From positions 470,501 to 534,500 of the forward strand of contig JADJXM010000004.1 in assembly GCA_016715865.1 (NCBI GenBank): 64,000 bases of DNA. Direction: 5' to 3'. The notes under the pieces are model-generated. The model had not been told where the DNA came from. It saw only the letters and a program-made list of their open reading frames with translations, and searched no databases. Numbering within the stretch: the stretch's first letter is position 1; each line of letters starts with the position of its first letter. Source of the stretch: Acidobacteriota bacterium. Its GTDB lineage: Bacteria > Acidobacteriota > Blastocatellia > RBC074. The position numbers and the translations under genes are program-made. This document shows, one piece after another, positions 26,444-45,368 of the stretch.

Positions 26444-28261
26444 TTACTTGAGTTCGGCCACGGTCTTCAATCGCGCGGCTTCGAATTCATCACCCTTCTT
26501 CCATTTCTGGGGTTCATCCGTATTCGCGATGCGCAGGCCGATCAGGAATCCCAGTCTGGCCTGCTGGACCATGCCGCTGAAGTCCCAGTTCGGGCGATAC
26601 TCATCCGTGGGCTGGTGATAGCGGTGTTCACGGTAATCCTGGGTCTTCTCTTCGATCCATTTCTCGGAATGCCCGACGAATTTCGAACCCGGTTCGAAAT
26701 TGACTGCCGGGACGCCGGCTTTGGCGAAGGGAAAATGATCGGAGCGATAGAAGTAACCCTGTTCGGGATGCGCATCGCCGGAGATGGTCAGATTGTTCTC
26801 TTTGGCGACCGCCTCGATGATCGGGCCAAGCGTCGAACGCTCAGCGCCCAGCGGAGTGATATCGGTAGTCAGGCCAAGAGTGTTCATCGAATCGATATTG
26901 ATATTGGCCTGTGTTTTGGCGAGCGGTACGAGCGGATTGCGGACATAATATTCGGCGCCGAGCAGTCCCTGTTCCTCGGCCGTCGTGGCGATGAAGAGGA
27001 TCGATCGTTTCGGTTTGAGGTTGAGCGCCTGGAAGGCTCTGGCGATCGCGATCATCCCGGAGATGCCGGTGGCATTGTCGGTCGCGCCATTGTAGATATT
27101 GTCGCCCGGCTGGTCGGGCCTTATGCCCAGATGGTCCCAGTGGCCCGAGTAGATGACGAATTCGTTCTTGAGCGCCGGATCGATGCCGCGAAGAATGCCG
27201 GCGACGTTGGGCGAGATGAGCCGCTGCACCTGTGTGCGTAAAGTCATATTCACTTTGGCATTGATCGCCACCGGGCGGAAGGCCCGTGTCGAAGCCGCCT
27301 GGCGCAACTGATCCAGATTCTGACCACCCATCTGAGCGATTTTACGCGCAGTCTCATCGGTAACCCACGATTTCAACTGGAGAGTCGGAGTTTTTCCTTC
27401 GGGCAGCAGACCAAACCTCTCTCCACCCCATGAATTGCGCACGACGCTCCAGCCGTACCCGGCGGTCTCATTCGTGTGAATCAAAATCACGCCCGCCGCG
27501 CCTCTTCGTGCGGCCTCTTCATATTTATATGTCCACCGGCCGTAGTAGGTCAGTGCTTTTCCGGCGAACAGTTCGGGCTCGGCGGCAGTCGCGGGCGGCT
27601 CATTGACCATCATCATGACGACTTTGCCGCGCACGTCCTGCCCCTTGTAATCGTCCCATTTCAGCTCAGGCGCGCTGATCCCGTACCCAACGAAGACCAC
27701 GTCTCCGCTGACAGGAATTTCAGTCTGTTCAAGATCGGTGCCGCCGACGAATTCATCGCCGAACCTGAATTCAGCATCTCCGCCGTTTGTCTTGATGGTT
27801 AAACGCGACGATGGATCGGTTCTCGATCCGATCATCTGTACCTGCTGGAAATAGGTCCGATCGGCGGTGGCCGGTTCAAGCCCCAGCGCCTCGAACTGCG
27901 CGGCAATGTATCTGGCGGCCAGTTGCCCGCCGCGCGATCCGGGCCCGCGGCCTTCGAGCATGTCGTCGGCCAGAAACTTGATGTGCGCACGCAGCGTGTT
28001 CTCATCGATCCGATTGGCCGCCTGATCGATATCACCGGCTTCGCCAGGCAATCCCTTGTTCTCGGACATGACTTTGTCGAAGGACGGTTTCTTCGGCGTG
28101 ACGGCTTTCTTCCGGGCCGTCCGCCGGCGAGTCGTTCTCCTGAGGGGCTTCTTCTTTTTGCTCTGCGCAAAGGCGATCTGATAAGTGTCAATAATCGGCG
28201 CCGTCAAACCAAGGCAAAGAGCCAGGACGATCAGGCGCACGAGGCATCGATATCTTTTCAT
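26444..28261 (-). CDS. Secreted M28-family metallopeptidase with PA domain
   Basis: A 605-residue exported aminopeptidase-like enzyme. A signal peptide (RLIVLALCLGLTAPII) is followed by a lysine/arginine-rich linker (36-60). A PA domain occupies about 150-300. The M28 zinc peptidase domain is at about 330-590, with metal ligands in YSGHWDHLG, GATDNATG, TTAEEQGLLG, NIDSMNT and the final His in DHFPFAKAGVP or KFVGHSEKW. The catalytic Glu is in AEEQG. It probably releases amino acids from peptides outside the cytoplasm. It converges with the reductase gene across palindrome 2. Confidence 0.9.
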   Translation of the reverse strand: MKRYRCLVRLIVLALCLGLTAPIIDTYQIAFAQSKKKKPLRRTTRRRTARKKAVTPKKPSFDKVMSENKGLPGEAGDIDQAANRIDENTLRAHIKFLADDMLEGRGPGSRGGQLAARYIAAQFEALGLEPATADRTYFQQVQMIGSRTDPSSRLTIKTNGGDAEFRFGDEFVGGTDLEQTEIPVSGDVVFVGYGISAPELKWDDYKGQDVRGKVVMMMVNEPPATAAEPELFAGKALTYYGRWTYKYEEAARRGAAGVILIHTNETAGYGWSVVRNSWGGERFGLLPEGKTPTLQLKSWVTDETARKIAQMGGQNLDQLRQAASTRAFRPVAINAKVNMTLRTQVQRLISPNVAGILRGIDPALKNEFVIYSGHWDHLGIRPDQPGDNIYNGATDNATGISGMIAIARAFQALNLKPKRSILFIATTAEEQGLLGAEYYVRNPLVPLAKTQANINIDSMNTLGLTTDITPLGAERSTLGPIIEAVAKENNLTISGDAHPEQGYFYRSDHFPFAKAGVPAVNFEPGSKFVGHSEKWIEEKTQDYREHRYHQPTDEYRPNWDFSGMVQQARLGFLIGLRIANTDEPQKWKKGDEFEAARLKTVAELK

Positions 28262-28310
28262 AAATTAATGTCTACCTGACGATGACGATAAAATCAAGCC
28301 CCGGCAAAGT

Positions 28311-28417
28311 GCATGGAGTACCGCCTTGAGGCGGGTTTTGCTTGACGTTGGTGATATTGTAAATTCGAAAAAAGGTGTAAGACCTGAAATAACCCGTCTG
28401 AAGACGGTACTCCATGC
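28311..28417. repeat. REPIN-like palindrome 3 (27-bp arms) with compensatory stem changes
   Basis: Arms at 28311-28337 and 28391-28417 flank a 53-base loop. Each arm starts GCATGGAGTAC and then forms CCGCCT-TG-AGGCGG on the left and CCGTCT-TC-AGACGG on the right. The two arms differ at three positions. Two of these are paired changes that keep the small hairpin intact. The right arm contains the upstream candidate ATG of glpD. Confidence 0.88.
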
Positions 28418-30099
28418 TGAAGATTATGAACCAATTTTCCATTGAATCGCGAAAAACAGCATATCGCAGATTTTCGAGCGAAGAGTTCGACCTGCTGGTC
28501 ATCGGCGGAGGAATCACCGGGGCCGGCATCGCGCTTGACGCCACTGCACGGGGACTGAAGACCGCCCTCATTGAAAAGCGCGATTTTGCGGCCGGGACAT
28601 CGAGCCGTTCGACCAAGCTCATTCACGGGGGGCTGCGTTACCTCGAAAACCTCGAATTCGGACTGGTTCGCGAAGGTCTCAAGGAGCGGTCGATACTCTC
28701 GCGAACGGCTCCCCATCTGGCCGAGCCGTTCCCGTTTCTGATTCCGATCTACAGCGACAAGCGCAGGAATTACGATCACCCGTTGAAGATGCGCGCCGGC
28801 CTGATTCTTTACGATCTGCTTGCCGGAAAGTATCGATTCGGCAGGCATCGCCGGCTGAGCCGCGAGGAGGCACTCGAGTTCGCGCCTCAACTTGAACAGA
28901 CGGGTCTGCGCGGGGCCTTTCTTTATTACGACGGACTGACCAACGATTCGCGGCTTGTGATCGAAGTCATCAAGGCCGCCCACGACCTCGGAGCGGCGAT
29001 CGCCAACTACACCGAAGCCATCGGATTTATGAAGCGCGCGGACGGTCAGATCGGCGGCGCCAGAGCGCACGACCTGATGACCGGAGCAGAAGCCGAAATA
29101 CGCTCTCGTATCACGATCAACGCGACCGGAGTCTGGGTTAACGATGTAGCACGTTTGGATGACGGCGATGATAGAACGCTCACGAAATCGATCCGCCCGT
29201 CCAAGGGGATACACCTGACAGTTTCGGCTGACAGGTTGAAGGTCTGCGGATCGTGGCTCATCCCGTCGCTCGACGGGCACCGCTTCTACTTCGTCGTTCC
29301 GTGGGAGGGACGCGTCAACATCGGTACGACCGATACCGACTACGACGGATCGAAAGACTCTCCGCGCGCCGAAGCCGGTGAAGTAGCTGAAATCCTCGAT
29401 GCGATCAACTCGTACTTCCCGGCCGCGCAGCTCGGTCAGGAGGACGTCATTTCGAGCTGGGCCGGACTGCGCCCGCTCATCTCGGAAGCAAACGCGTCAA
29501 ATACCTCGGGACTTTCGCGAAAAGACGAGATCTTCGAGAGCGACGACGGGCTGATCTCGATCTCCGGCGGCAAGCTGACGACCTACCGGCTCATGGCAGA
29601 ACAGGCCGTCGATCTGGCAGCGCGCACTCTGAAACAGCGATTCAATATCACGGCGACCGATGCGGGCACCGAGGATTTACCCGTCAGCGGAGGTATCCAC
29701 ACGCGATCCGATCTCGAGGATTTCGCCCTCATCCTGGCCGAAAATAAAAAGCTGAATCCCGAAACTGCGCGCCATCTTGTCTTCAGCTACGGTTCGAACC
29801 ATCAGCAGATTGTCGAATTGATGCGCGGGGACGAGTCGCTGAGAGAACCTTTGATCGAAGGGCTGCCGGTCCTGCGCGCTGAAGTGGTTTACGCCGTCAG
29901 GTACGAAGCCGCGCTCACACCGGCCGACGTGCTGACGCGGAGGACCCGGCTTACTCTGATCGCGGGAAGCGCATCGCTCGGATGCCTCGATACGGTCGCG
30001 GATCTCATGGCAAAAGAGTTGGACTGGAACAATGACGAGAAGAGACGACAGATCTCGGATTTTCGCGCCGAATTCGAGGCAGAGTACACTGTAATCTAG
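28414..30099 (+). CDS. glpD: FAD-dependent glycerol-3-phosphate dehydrogenase
   Basis: A membrane-associated flavoenzyme that oxidises glycerol-3-phosphate to dihydroxyacetone phosphate and feeds electrons to quinone. The FAD-binding motif LLVIGGGITGAGIALDA is near residue 30. STKLIHGGLRYLE, RLVIEVIKAAHDLGA, and the C-terminal ISGGKLTTYRLMAEQAVD are family-typical. The length of 561 residues is normal. The first ATG (28414) lies inside palindrome 3; the ATG at 28426 (MNQFS) is an equally good start. No glpK or glpF is adjacent. Confidence 0.93.
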   Translation: MLKIMNQFSIESRKTAYRRFSSEEFDLLVIGGGITGAGIALDATARGLKTALIEKRDFAAGTSSRSTKLIHGGLRYLENLEFGLVREGLKERSILSRTAPHLAEPFPFLIPIYSDKRRNYDHPLKMRAGLILYDLLAGKYRFGRHRRLSREEALEFAPQLEQTGLRGAFLYYDGLTNDSRLVIEVIKAAHDLGAAIANYTEAIGFMKRADGQIGGARAHDLMTGAEAEIRSRITINATGVWVNDVARLDDGDDRTLTKSIRPSKGIHLTVSADRLKVCGSWLIPSLDGHRFYFVVPWEGRVNIGTTDTDYDGSKDSPRAEAGEVAEILDAINSYFPAAQLGQEDVISSWAGLRPLISEANASNTSGLSRKDEIFESDDGLISISGGKLTTYRLMAEQAVDLAARTLKQRFNITATDAGTEDLPVSGGIHTRSDLEDFALILAENKKLNPETARHLVFSYGSNHQQIVELMRGDESLREPLIEGLPVLRAEVVYAVRYEAALTPADVLTRRTRLTLIAGSASLGCLDTVADLMAKELDWNNDEKRRQISDFRAEFEAEYTVI

Positions 30100-30106
30100 T
30101 TTTTTT

Positions 30107-31680
30107 GTAACTGCTCAGCCTTTGAAGGCGAATATGGAGCGCGGGCCGGCGATACCGCGGCGAATTCAGGTCAGCAAATAAAGCTCAGTTTCGAGAGCTT
30201 AACAAGCGGATTGACGGTTTCGCCAGAGGACGTCAGTCACCACAGATCGCGGAAACATGGTTGAGACGCGCCAGCACGGCGTGGGGTTTCGCGCCTACGT
30301 AACGCGCGGCGAAGACCTCCCTGTCGGACTGTTGCGAGATTGTTCCACGCCTGCCCGTTTGGTAGGTGGGTCTCGGTTGTGTCGAGCCGAGCCCCCCAGC
30401 GCACGCGGTTCGCTGTTCGTCAGGCCGGCGCGGTCAATCCTGGTAATGTCCGCGGCTGCGGGCAGGAGGGCGGCAAGTCGTCACCGCGAATTTGATTGCC
30501 TGCCCCGGGGGTCGGCGGCCCCAACTGCGTGCTAAATCTCCCGCCGACATTGAGCGTTGGTCCCAGTCGAAGTGAAACAGAGGCCGCGAACCCGGCCGCG
30601 CGCGGCGCCGCCAGCTGCCAGCGGCGGACCGCACAGGCCGACCCCGCTCACCGGCGACGCGCGGTCACATAAGACAACCAATTGCTCGGGACGGCAACAC
30701 GTGCCTGCCAGCTTTGTTGAACGCGGGCAAGGCTCGCTGTCGGGCACAGGCGCGATCGTCGTCCGCGGTGCGTGATCAGTCGCGGCAAACTCACACAGGT
30801 TCGGTCAAAGAACATAACCCACCCAACTGCTTTTCCGAGTAACGCGCTCGGGGCAAAGCGAACCAGGGGGAGCCGGCGGGCTGGGTGCGCCAGACAGACC
30901 GTTTCAGCGGGCAATTGTGAACCAGACTGCCGCAGAGTGTGAGCAACCGCGGGGGGGCGCCGCTCGCAAAACGCCGTCAACAACTGCCGCCGCGCGCCGA
31001 GGCGGCGTCGTCAACGTCGCTCGCTTCGGCAACGGAAAACCACCCGACCGGAACGCCCAACCCACCCGGCTGAGCCGCCAACACCACCGGCGCACCTACC
31101 AGCACATTGAGCGCATTGCGCACGTCCCCCGACATCCAGCGATTGGCGACGAAGGCCGCCATAACGTGAGTCGAACCGCGCGCCGCCCGCGCTGTTTGCC
31201 ATCCGCCCCGGCACAACCCAACACGACGAGCCGCTCCAGCGCCGCCAACAACCAGACGTGCGAAAGCTCACACCGAGCGTCCACGGCGTCCCAGCGGCAA
31301 AACAACGTCCAACACCGCCGCGCATAGCATTCCGCCCCACTAAGACCGGCATACGGACCGGCACAGGCCAATCGCCAGGGCGCAGCCGCAGGTTGTCCGA
31401 CGCTCGGAAACAAATCGGCAAAGTCTTCATCAAGGTAAACCGTGCCGAACTCATCTCGCAGCGCGAGCCAGCGATTCCAAAACTGGCCACGCGCCTGGTT
31501 TCCCCGGCACCGAACGCCGGGCTGAAGAGACAAAAACTCTCCTTTCAAAGAATTGGGGGAAAAAACAAGGATATAAAAAAAAGTTTAGAATTGCCCGGTA
31601 TCGCCCGGGGCCGCTTTGGTAAATCGCATTTGACACTATTGTAGGCGGCCGGGCCGCACCATGTTCGCCAAGGCTGAGCA
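30107..31680. mobile_element. Decayed IS1182-like insertion sequence
   Basis: A 1.57 kb GC-rich block without an intact open frame. The ends are imperfect inverted repeats: CTGCTCAGCC then GGCGAATATGG on the left (30111 onward), and their complement GGCTGAGCA at 31671-31679 with GGCGAACATGG on the right. Further in, both ends share GGCGATACCG followed by AATTC. The right end carries an extra hairpin of about 40 bases. A transposase pseudogene fills the inside on the minus strand. No clear target duplication is visible. The left terminus (GTAACTGCTCAGCC) recurs exactly at 52802. Confidence 0.75.
30165..31533 (-). pseudogene. IS1182-family transposase pseudogene, multiply frameshifted
   Basis: Fragments in all three minus frames line up in order with IS1182-type transposases. 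The start is a TTG at 31533 behind AAAGGAG, giving MSLQPGV. Then come LRDEFGTVYLDEDFADLFPS and GQPAAAPWRLA near the N-terminus. Next are STHVMAAF and VRNALNVL in the middle, then FHFDWDQR and IKFAVTTCRPPARS. Near the C-terminus are ARYVGAKPHAVLARLNHVSAI and RPLAKPSIRLLS-like pieces. Each block needs a frame change, so at least five indels have accumulated. The original gene would have had about 455 codons. It is not functional. Confidence 0.8.
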
Positions 31681-31758
31681 CACAACTACAAGAGGAAATA
31701 ACTGTCCGGCATAATTGAGCGGAACGGCGAGAAAATGGCCGGCGTTAAACCCTCCTGA

Positions 31759-33285
<1,527 letters not shown>

Positions 33286-33288
33286 AAA

Positions 33289-34962
<1,674 letters not shown>

Positions 34963-35117
34963 CGAGACAATCCTTTCTACGCGCCTGGTCTGCGCACTGC
35001 GTCCTGCATCAGAAGATGATCGTTGAAGAATATGATCGTTTAGTGATTAACTCGATTTTTATTGTAATTTCCGGAATCGGACTTGTCTAGCAGACATCTG
35101 GAATCCCCCGGCATCCC

Positions 35118-35136
35118 TGGCGTCCTTTGCGTTTAA
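35118..35136. repeat. Degenerate CTTTGCG-type repeat
   Basis: TGGCGTCCTTTGCGTTTAA resembles half an arm of the 47.8 and 62.4 kb palindromes. It is a single arm only and sits next to the stop codon of the small HhH gene. Confidence 0.35.
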
Positions 35137-35146
35137 TTTCCTTTGT

Positions 35147-35611
35147 TTAAGGGTGCATTTCGCGCAGGGATCTGCGGATGCGCTGTTGCAGTTTTTCGCC
35201 CATACCGGAAACGCTGTCGAGTCCTCCGCCTTCGACGAAGCGGGCAAAATCGGGCAGGTTTGTCAGGTGAAACTGATGGAAGAGAATCTGGAGTGTTTTG
35301 AGACCGATTCCGTCGACCCTGAGCAGGTCGAGGACCATTTCGGGAATCTCGCGCCTGACCTCATCCCAGAGCTTGAAGGATCCGGTCCGCAGCAGATCGG
35401 AGATCTTTTTGCTGATCGCTTCACCGATGCCGGGCAGCGCGCGCAAGCCCTCGAGACCTTCTCTTTCAAGCAGTTCGGCCAAAGGCACAACTGCATCCTC
35501 GATCGTCTCGGCAGCCGTTCGATACGATCGGACCTTGAAGGGGTTTTCGCCCCGCAGCTCGAGCAGATCGGCGAGACGACGAAAAATTTCGGCGATCTCG
35601 GGATTAGTCAT
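35147..35611 (-). CDS. Stand-alone PolX-like N-terminal domain (helix-hairpin-helix) protein
   Basis: A 154-residue protein equal to the first two parts of bacterial family X DNA polymerase. The 8-kDa-like domain begins NPEIAEIFRRLADLLEL and contains NPFKVRSYRTAAETIE. The helix-hairpin-helix motifs are ALPGIGEAISKKISDLL, RVDGIGLKTLQILF and VSGMGEKLQQRIRRSL. The polymerase palm and the PHP exonuclease domain are absent, where full PolX has about 570 residues. It ends in a normal stop codon, so it is either a real DNA-binding stub or a truncated polX. The start at 35611 avoids the repeat-encoded leader (LLFLLSTFYFLL). No strong ribosome site was seen. Confidence 0.7.
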   Translation of the reverse strand: MTNPEIAEIFRRLADLLELRGENPFKVRSYRTAAETIEDAVVPLAELLEREGLEGLRALPGIGEAISKKISDLLRTGSFKLWDEVRREIPEMVLDLLRVDGIGLKTLQILFHQFHLTNLPDFARFVEGGGLDSVSGMGEKLQQRIRRSLREMHP

Positions 35612-35620
35612 GGGAAGGAT

Positions 35621-35652
<32 letters not shown>

Positions 35653-35677
35653 GAAGCATAAAGCGATTGTTGCTTTG

Positions 35678-35715
<38 letters not shown>

Positions 35716-36498
35716 TCAACCGAACATCGACGTCCAGGCGGCTCCGCCGAGGGCGAAGAAGACCGCGACGATGGCCGTGATGGTAATGGCCGTCGAAGAT
35801 TTGAGTTTTTTAGAGACGGCCGAAAATCCGATGCCCAGCAGGATCACCTTCCAGATGTAAAAGATATCGACATAGGACAACAGCGCTGTGACGAATTTCG
35901 GCAGGCCACCCATTCCGAGCGCCGGCAGCAATGCACCCAGATTTGAGCCGAGCGGGTTGTTCATGTCGAACTCATCGGCAGGCTTGACGAAAACCAGAAT
36001 CAGAAAGATGAGCGTCGAGATAATCGATACGGCGAGTGTGGTGTAGATGGCGACCGACCAGACGGGCATGAACGAATTTTCCACCCCCATGACCATGCTG
36101 ATCAGTTTGGCGATACCGGCGACGATCAGTGTGATGATCACCATGGTGATGGCCGCGATGAATGGAGTTGCGATTTTCATGATCGGCGCTATTTTCTTCA
36201 TCTGTTCTCGCTGCTGATCGGCCTGTTCCTGTGTCATGCGACCATCCTGAACCATCTCTTCCGTTCGCTGGTTCATCATCTGATCAAAGGGCAGCTTGCT
36301 GAAGGCTACGAAAGTGCCGACAGCGGTCAGAACGACCAGGGCGATGATCGGGATCAGAACGCCGGGCGAACGGCCGACATCCTGAAAGGTCTCCGCGGGA
36401 GAAAAATAGACGCCCATCAACCGGCCGAAAAAGCCCTGTGCCGGAGGCGCTGATGCCGGTGGTTCGTTCTGAGATGCGTAGCTCATTTCTGGATTCAT
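35716..36498 (-). CDS. Yip1-domain integral membrane protein
   Basis: A 260-residue protein with a proline/alanine-rich cytosolic N-terminus and five hydrophobic helices (about 48-68, 110-140, 145-170, 190-215 and 235-257). The motif YFSPAETFQDVGRSPGVLIPI near residue 30 is the hallmark of bacterial Yip1/YIP1-like proteins, whose function is unknown. A perfect ribosome site (AGGAGG) lies 5 bases before the ATG. No partner genes are evident. Confidence 0.85.
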   Translation of the reverse strand: MNPEMSYASQNEPPASAPPAQGFFGRLMGVYFSPAETFQDVGRSPGVLIPIIALVVLTAVGTFVAFSKLPFDQMMNQRTEEMVQDGRMTQEQADQQREQMKKIAPIMKIATPFIAAITMVIITLIVAGIAKLISMVMGVENSFMPVWSVAIYTTLAVSIISTLIFLILVFVKPADEFDMNNPLGSNLGALLPALGMGGLPKFVTALLSYVDIFYIWKVILLGIGFSAVSKKLKSSTAITITAIVAVFFALGGAAWTSMFG

Positions 36499-36579
36499 GA
36501 TTCCTCCTGGTTAGGGGCTTCGAGAGGATGCCCTGGAAAATGGACCGCAACTACATTGTTATATACTGTCGTTTTGACT

Positions 36580-38533
<1,954 letters not shown>

Positions 38534-38535
38534 TT

Positions 38536-39036
38536 TTATTTGGGAGCAGTATAGTATGGTTTGATCGCCAGGAATGTCTCATCAGCGGCGGCCGCGATCT
38601 GTTCGATGTTCTCTTTGAGCTCCTGTCCGTCGATAATTCTCAGGCTGAGATCGATGCGGACGAAGAGATTACCGCTCTCACTGACACCTATCTTCACCCG
38701 GTCGAACTCCTCGTTCAATCTCAATACGCGGGTCATCATTTCAGGCGTGAATTTAACCTCTTCCTTGTTGGCGACGATGACGACCAGAACGACCAGATTC
38801 TGTTCAAGAACGGCGACGACATTGAACTCTTTCAGATTATTTCCGGTATAAGGCACGGCCCAGACATCATCTGATGATTTCGAGTAGTTATGGCCCGAAT
38901 CCTCGAGCAATTGCAGAACCCTCGATCTGTTCGTCTTGTTCTGTTGTTCACTTGCCGGCGCCGTCTGCGCCGGAGTAACAATGTCGGCTATAATAACCAG
39001 CAGCAGTGCTCCCACGAGGGGAAAAATTCGCTTCAT
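38536..39036 (-). CDS. Secreted YbjN/chaperone-fold-like protein
   Basis: A 166-residue exported protein. A signal peptide (RIFPLVGALLLVIIADIVTPAQT) precedes a domain with the layout of YbjN or type III secretion-chaperone-like folds (VLQLLEDSGHNYSKSSDDVW, then VVLVVIVANKEEVKFTPEMM and FVRIDLSLRIIDGQELKENI). The assignment to a named family is tentative. The start at 39036 follows GGGAG by 7 bases; the longer frame to 39141 overlaps the cytochrome gene. Its stop codon is 2 bases before oppD, so it belongs to the same transcript. Confidence 0.6.
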   Translation of the reverse strand: MKRIFPLVGALLLVIIADIVTPAQTAPASEQQNKTNRSRVLQLLEDSGHNYSKSSDDVWAVPYTGNNLKEFNVVAVLEQNLVVLVVIVANKEEVKFTPEMMTRVLRLNEEFDRVKIGVSESGNLFVRIDLSLRIIDGQELKENIEQIAAAADETFLAIKPYYTAPK

Positions 39037-39068
39037 GCAATTCTCCCAGATAGATTTGATCGATAGTT

Positions 39069-43028
<3,960 letters not shown>

Positions 43029-43059
43029 GCGTTCCTTCCAAATTTGCGCCCGCTCACGC

Positions 43060-45030
<1,971 letters not shown>

Positions 45031-45368
45031 GGGCGCGCCTCCAATACCGGCCCTCAAAATAGACTGGCCTCTCCAATGGGGAATAGCTGACGACAGATTG
45101 CGAATCTCAACCTGCACACGTCGGGGCTTTACAAGATCAGAATGTCAGAATACCGGCCGATCGAAAAGCATTTGACCGGATGTGTTAGCGCTTGATAGCA
45201 CAGGTTTTCTAAATAAGTCAATCTTTTGATTTTAAGGGTGCAAAGGTGGTGATTGTCGCAGGATTTTTTGCTTGCAGTAGATCAGTCATAAGGCTATAGT
45301 TTGGCCGATTTTCTCTTTTGAAACCTGCTTTTTCCTTCGCCCCCGATATCTGATCCGAGGAATATAGA
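45031..45368. other. Divergent regulatory region between the barrel gene and the HbpS-like gene
   Basis: About 340 bases with no open frame of note. It is clearly richer in A and T than the genes, especially 45170-45330, and must contain the promoters of both transcripts. A good forward promoter is listed separately. Confidence 0.6.
45272..45300 (+). promoter_or_regulatory. Sigma-70 promoter for the TIGR03437-HbpS gene
   Basis: TTGCAG (45272-45277), a 17-base spacer and TATAGT (45295-45300). The ATG lies 68 bases after the -10 box, behind GAGG. This is the best promoter match I saw in the window. Confidence 0.5.

Noticed and set aside
28294..29280. 328-residue minus-strand open frame upstream of and across glpD
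   Set aside because: It overlaps glpD in antisense and starts in unrelated sequence; no domain.
30257..31681. Many overlapping small open frames at 30.2-31.7 kb as separate genes
   Set aside because: They are Arg/Pro-rich pieces of one decayed transposase read in changing frames.
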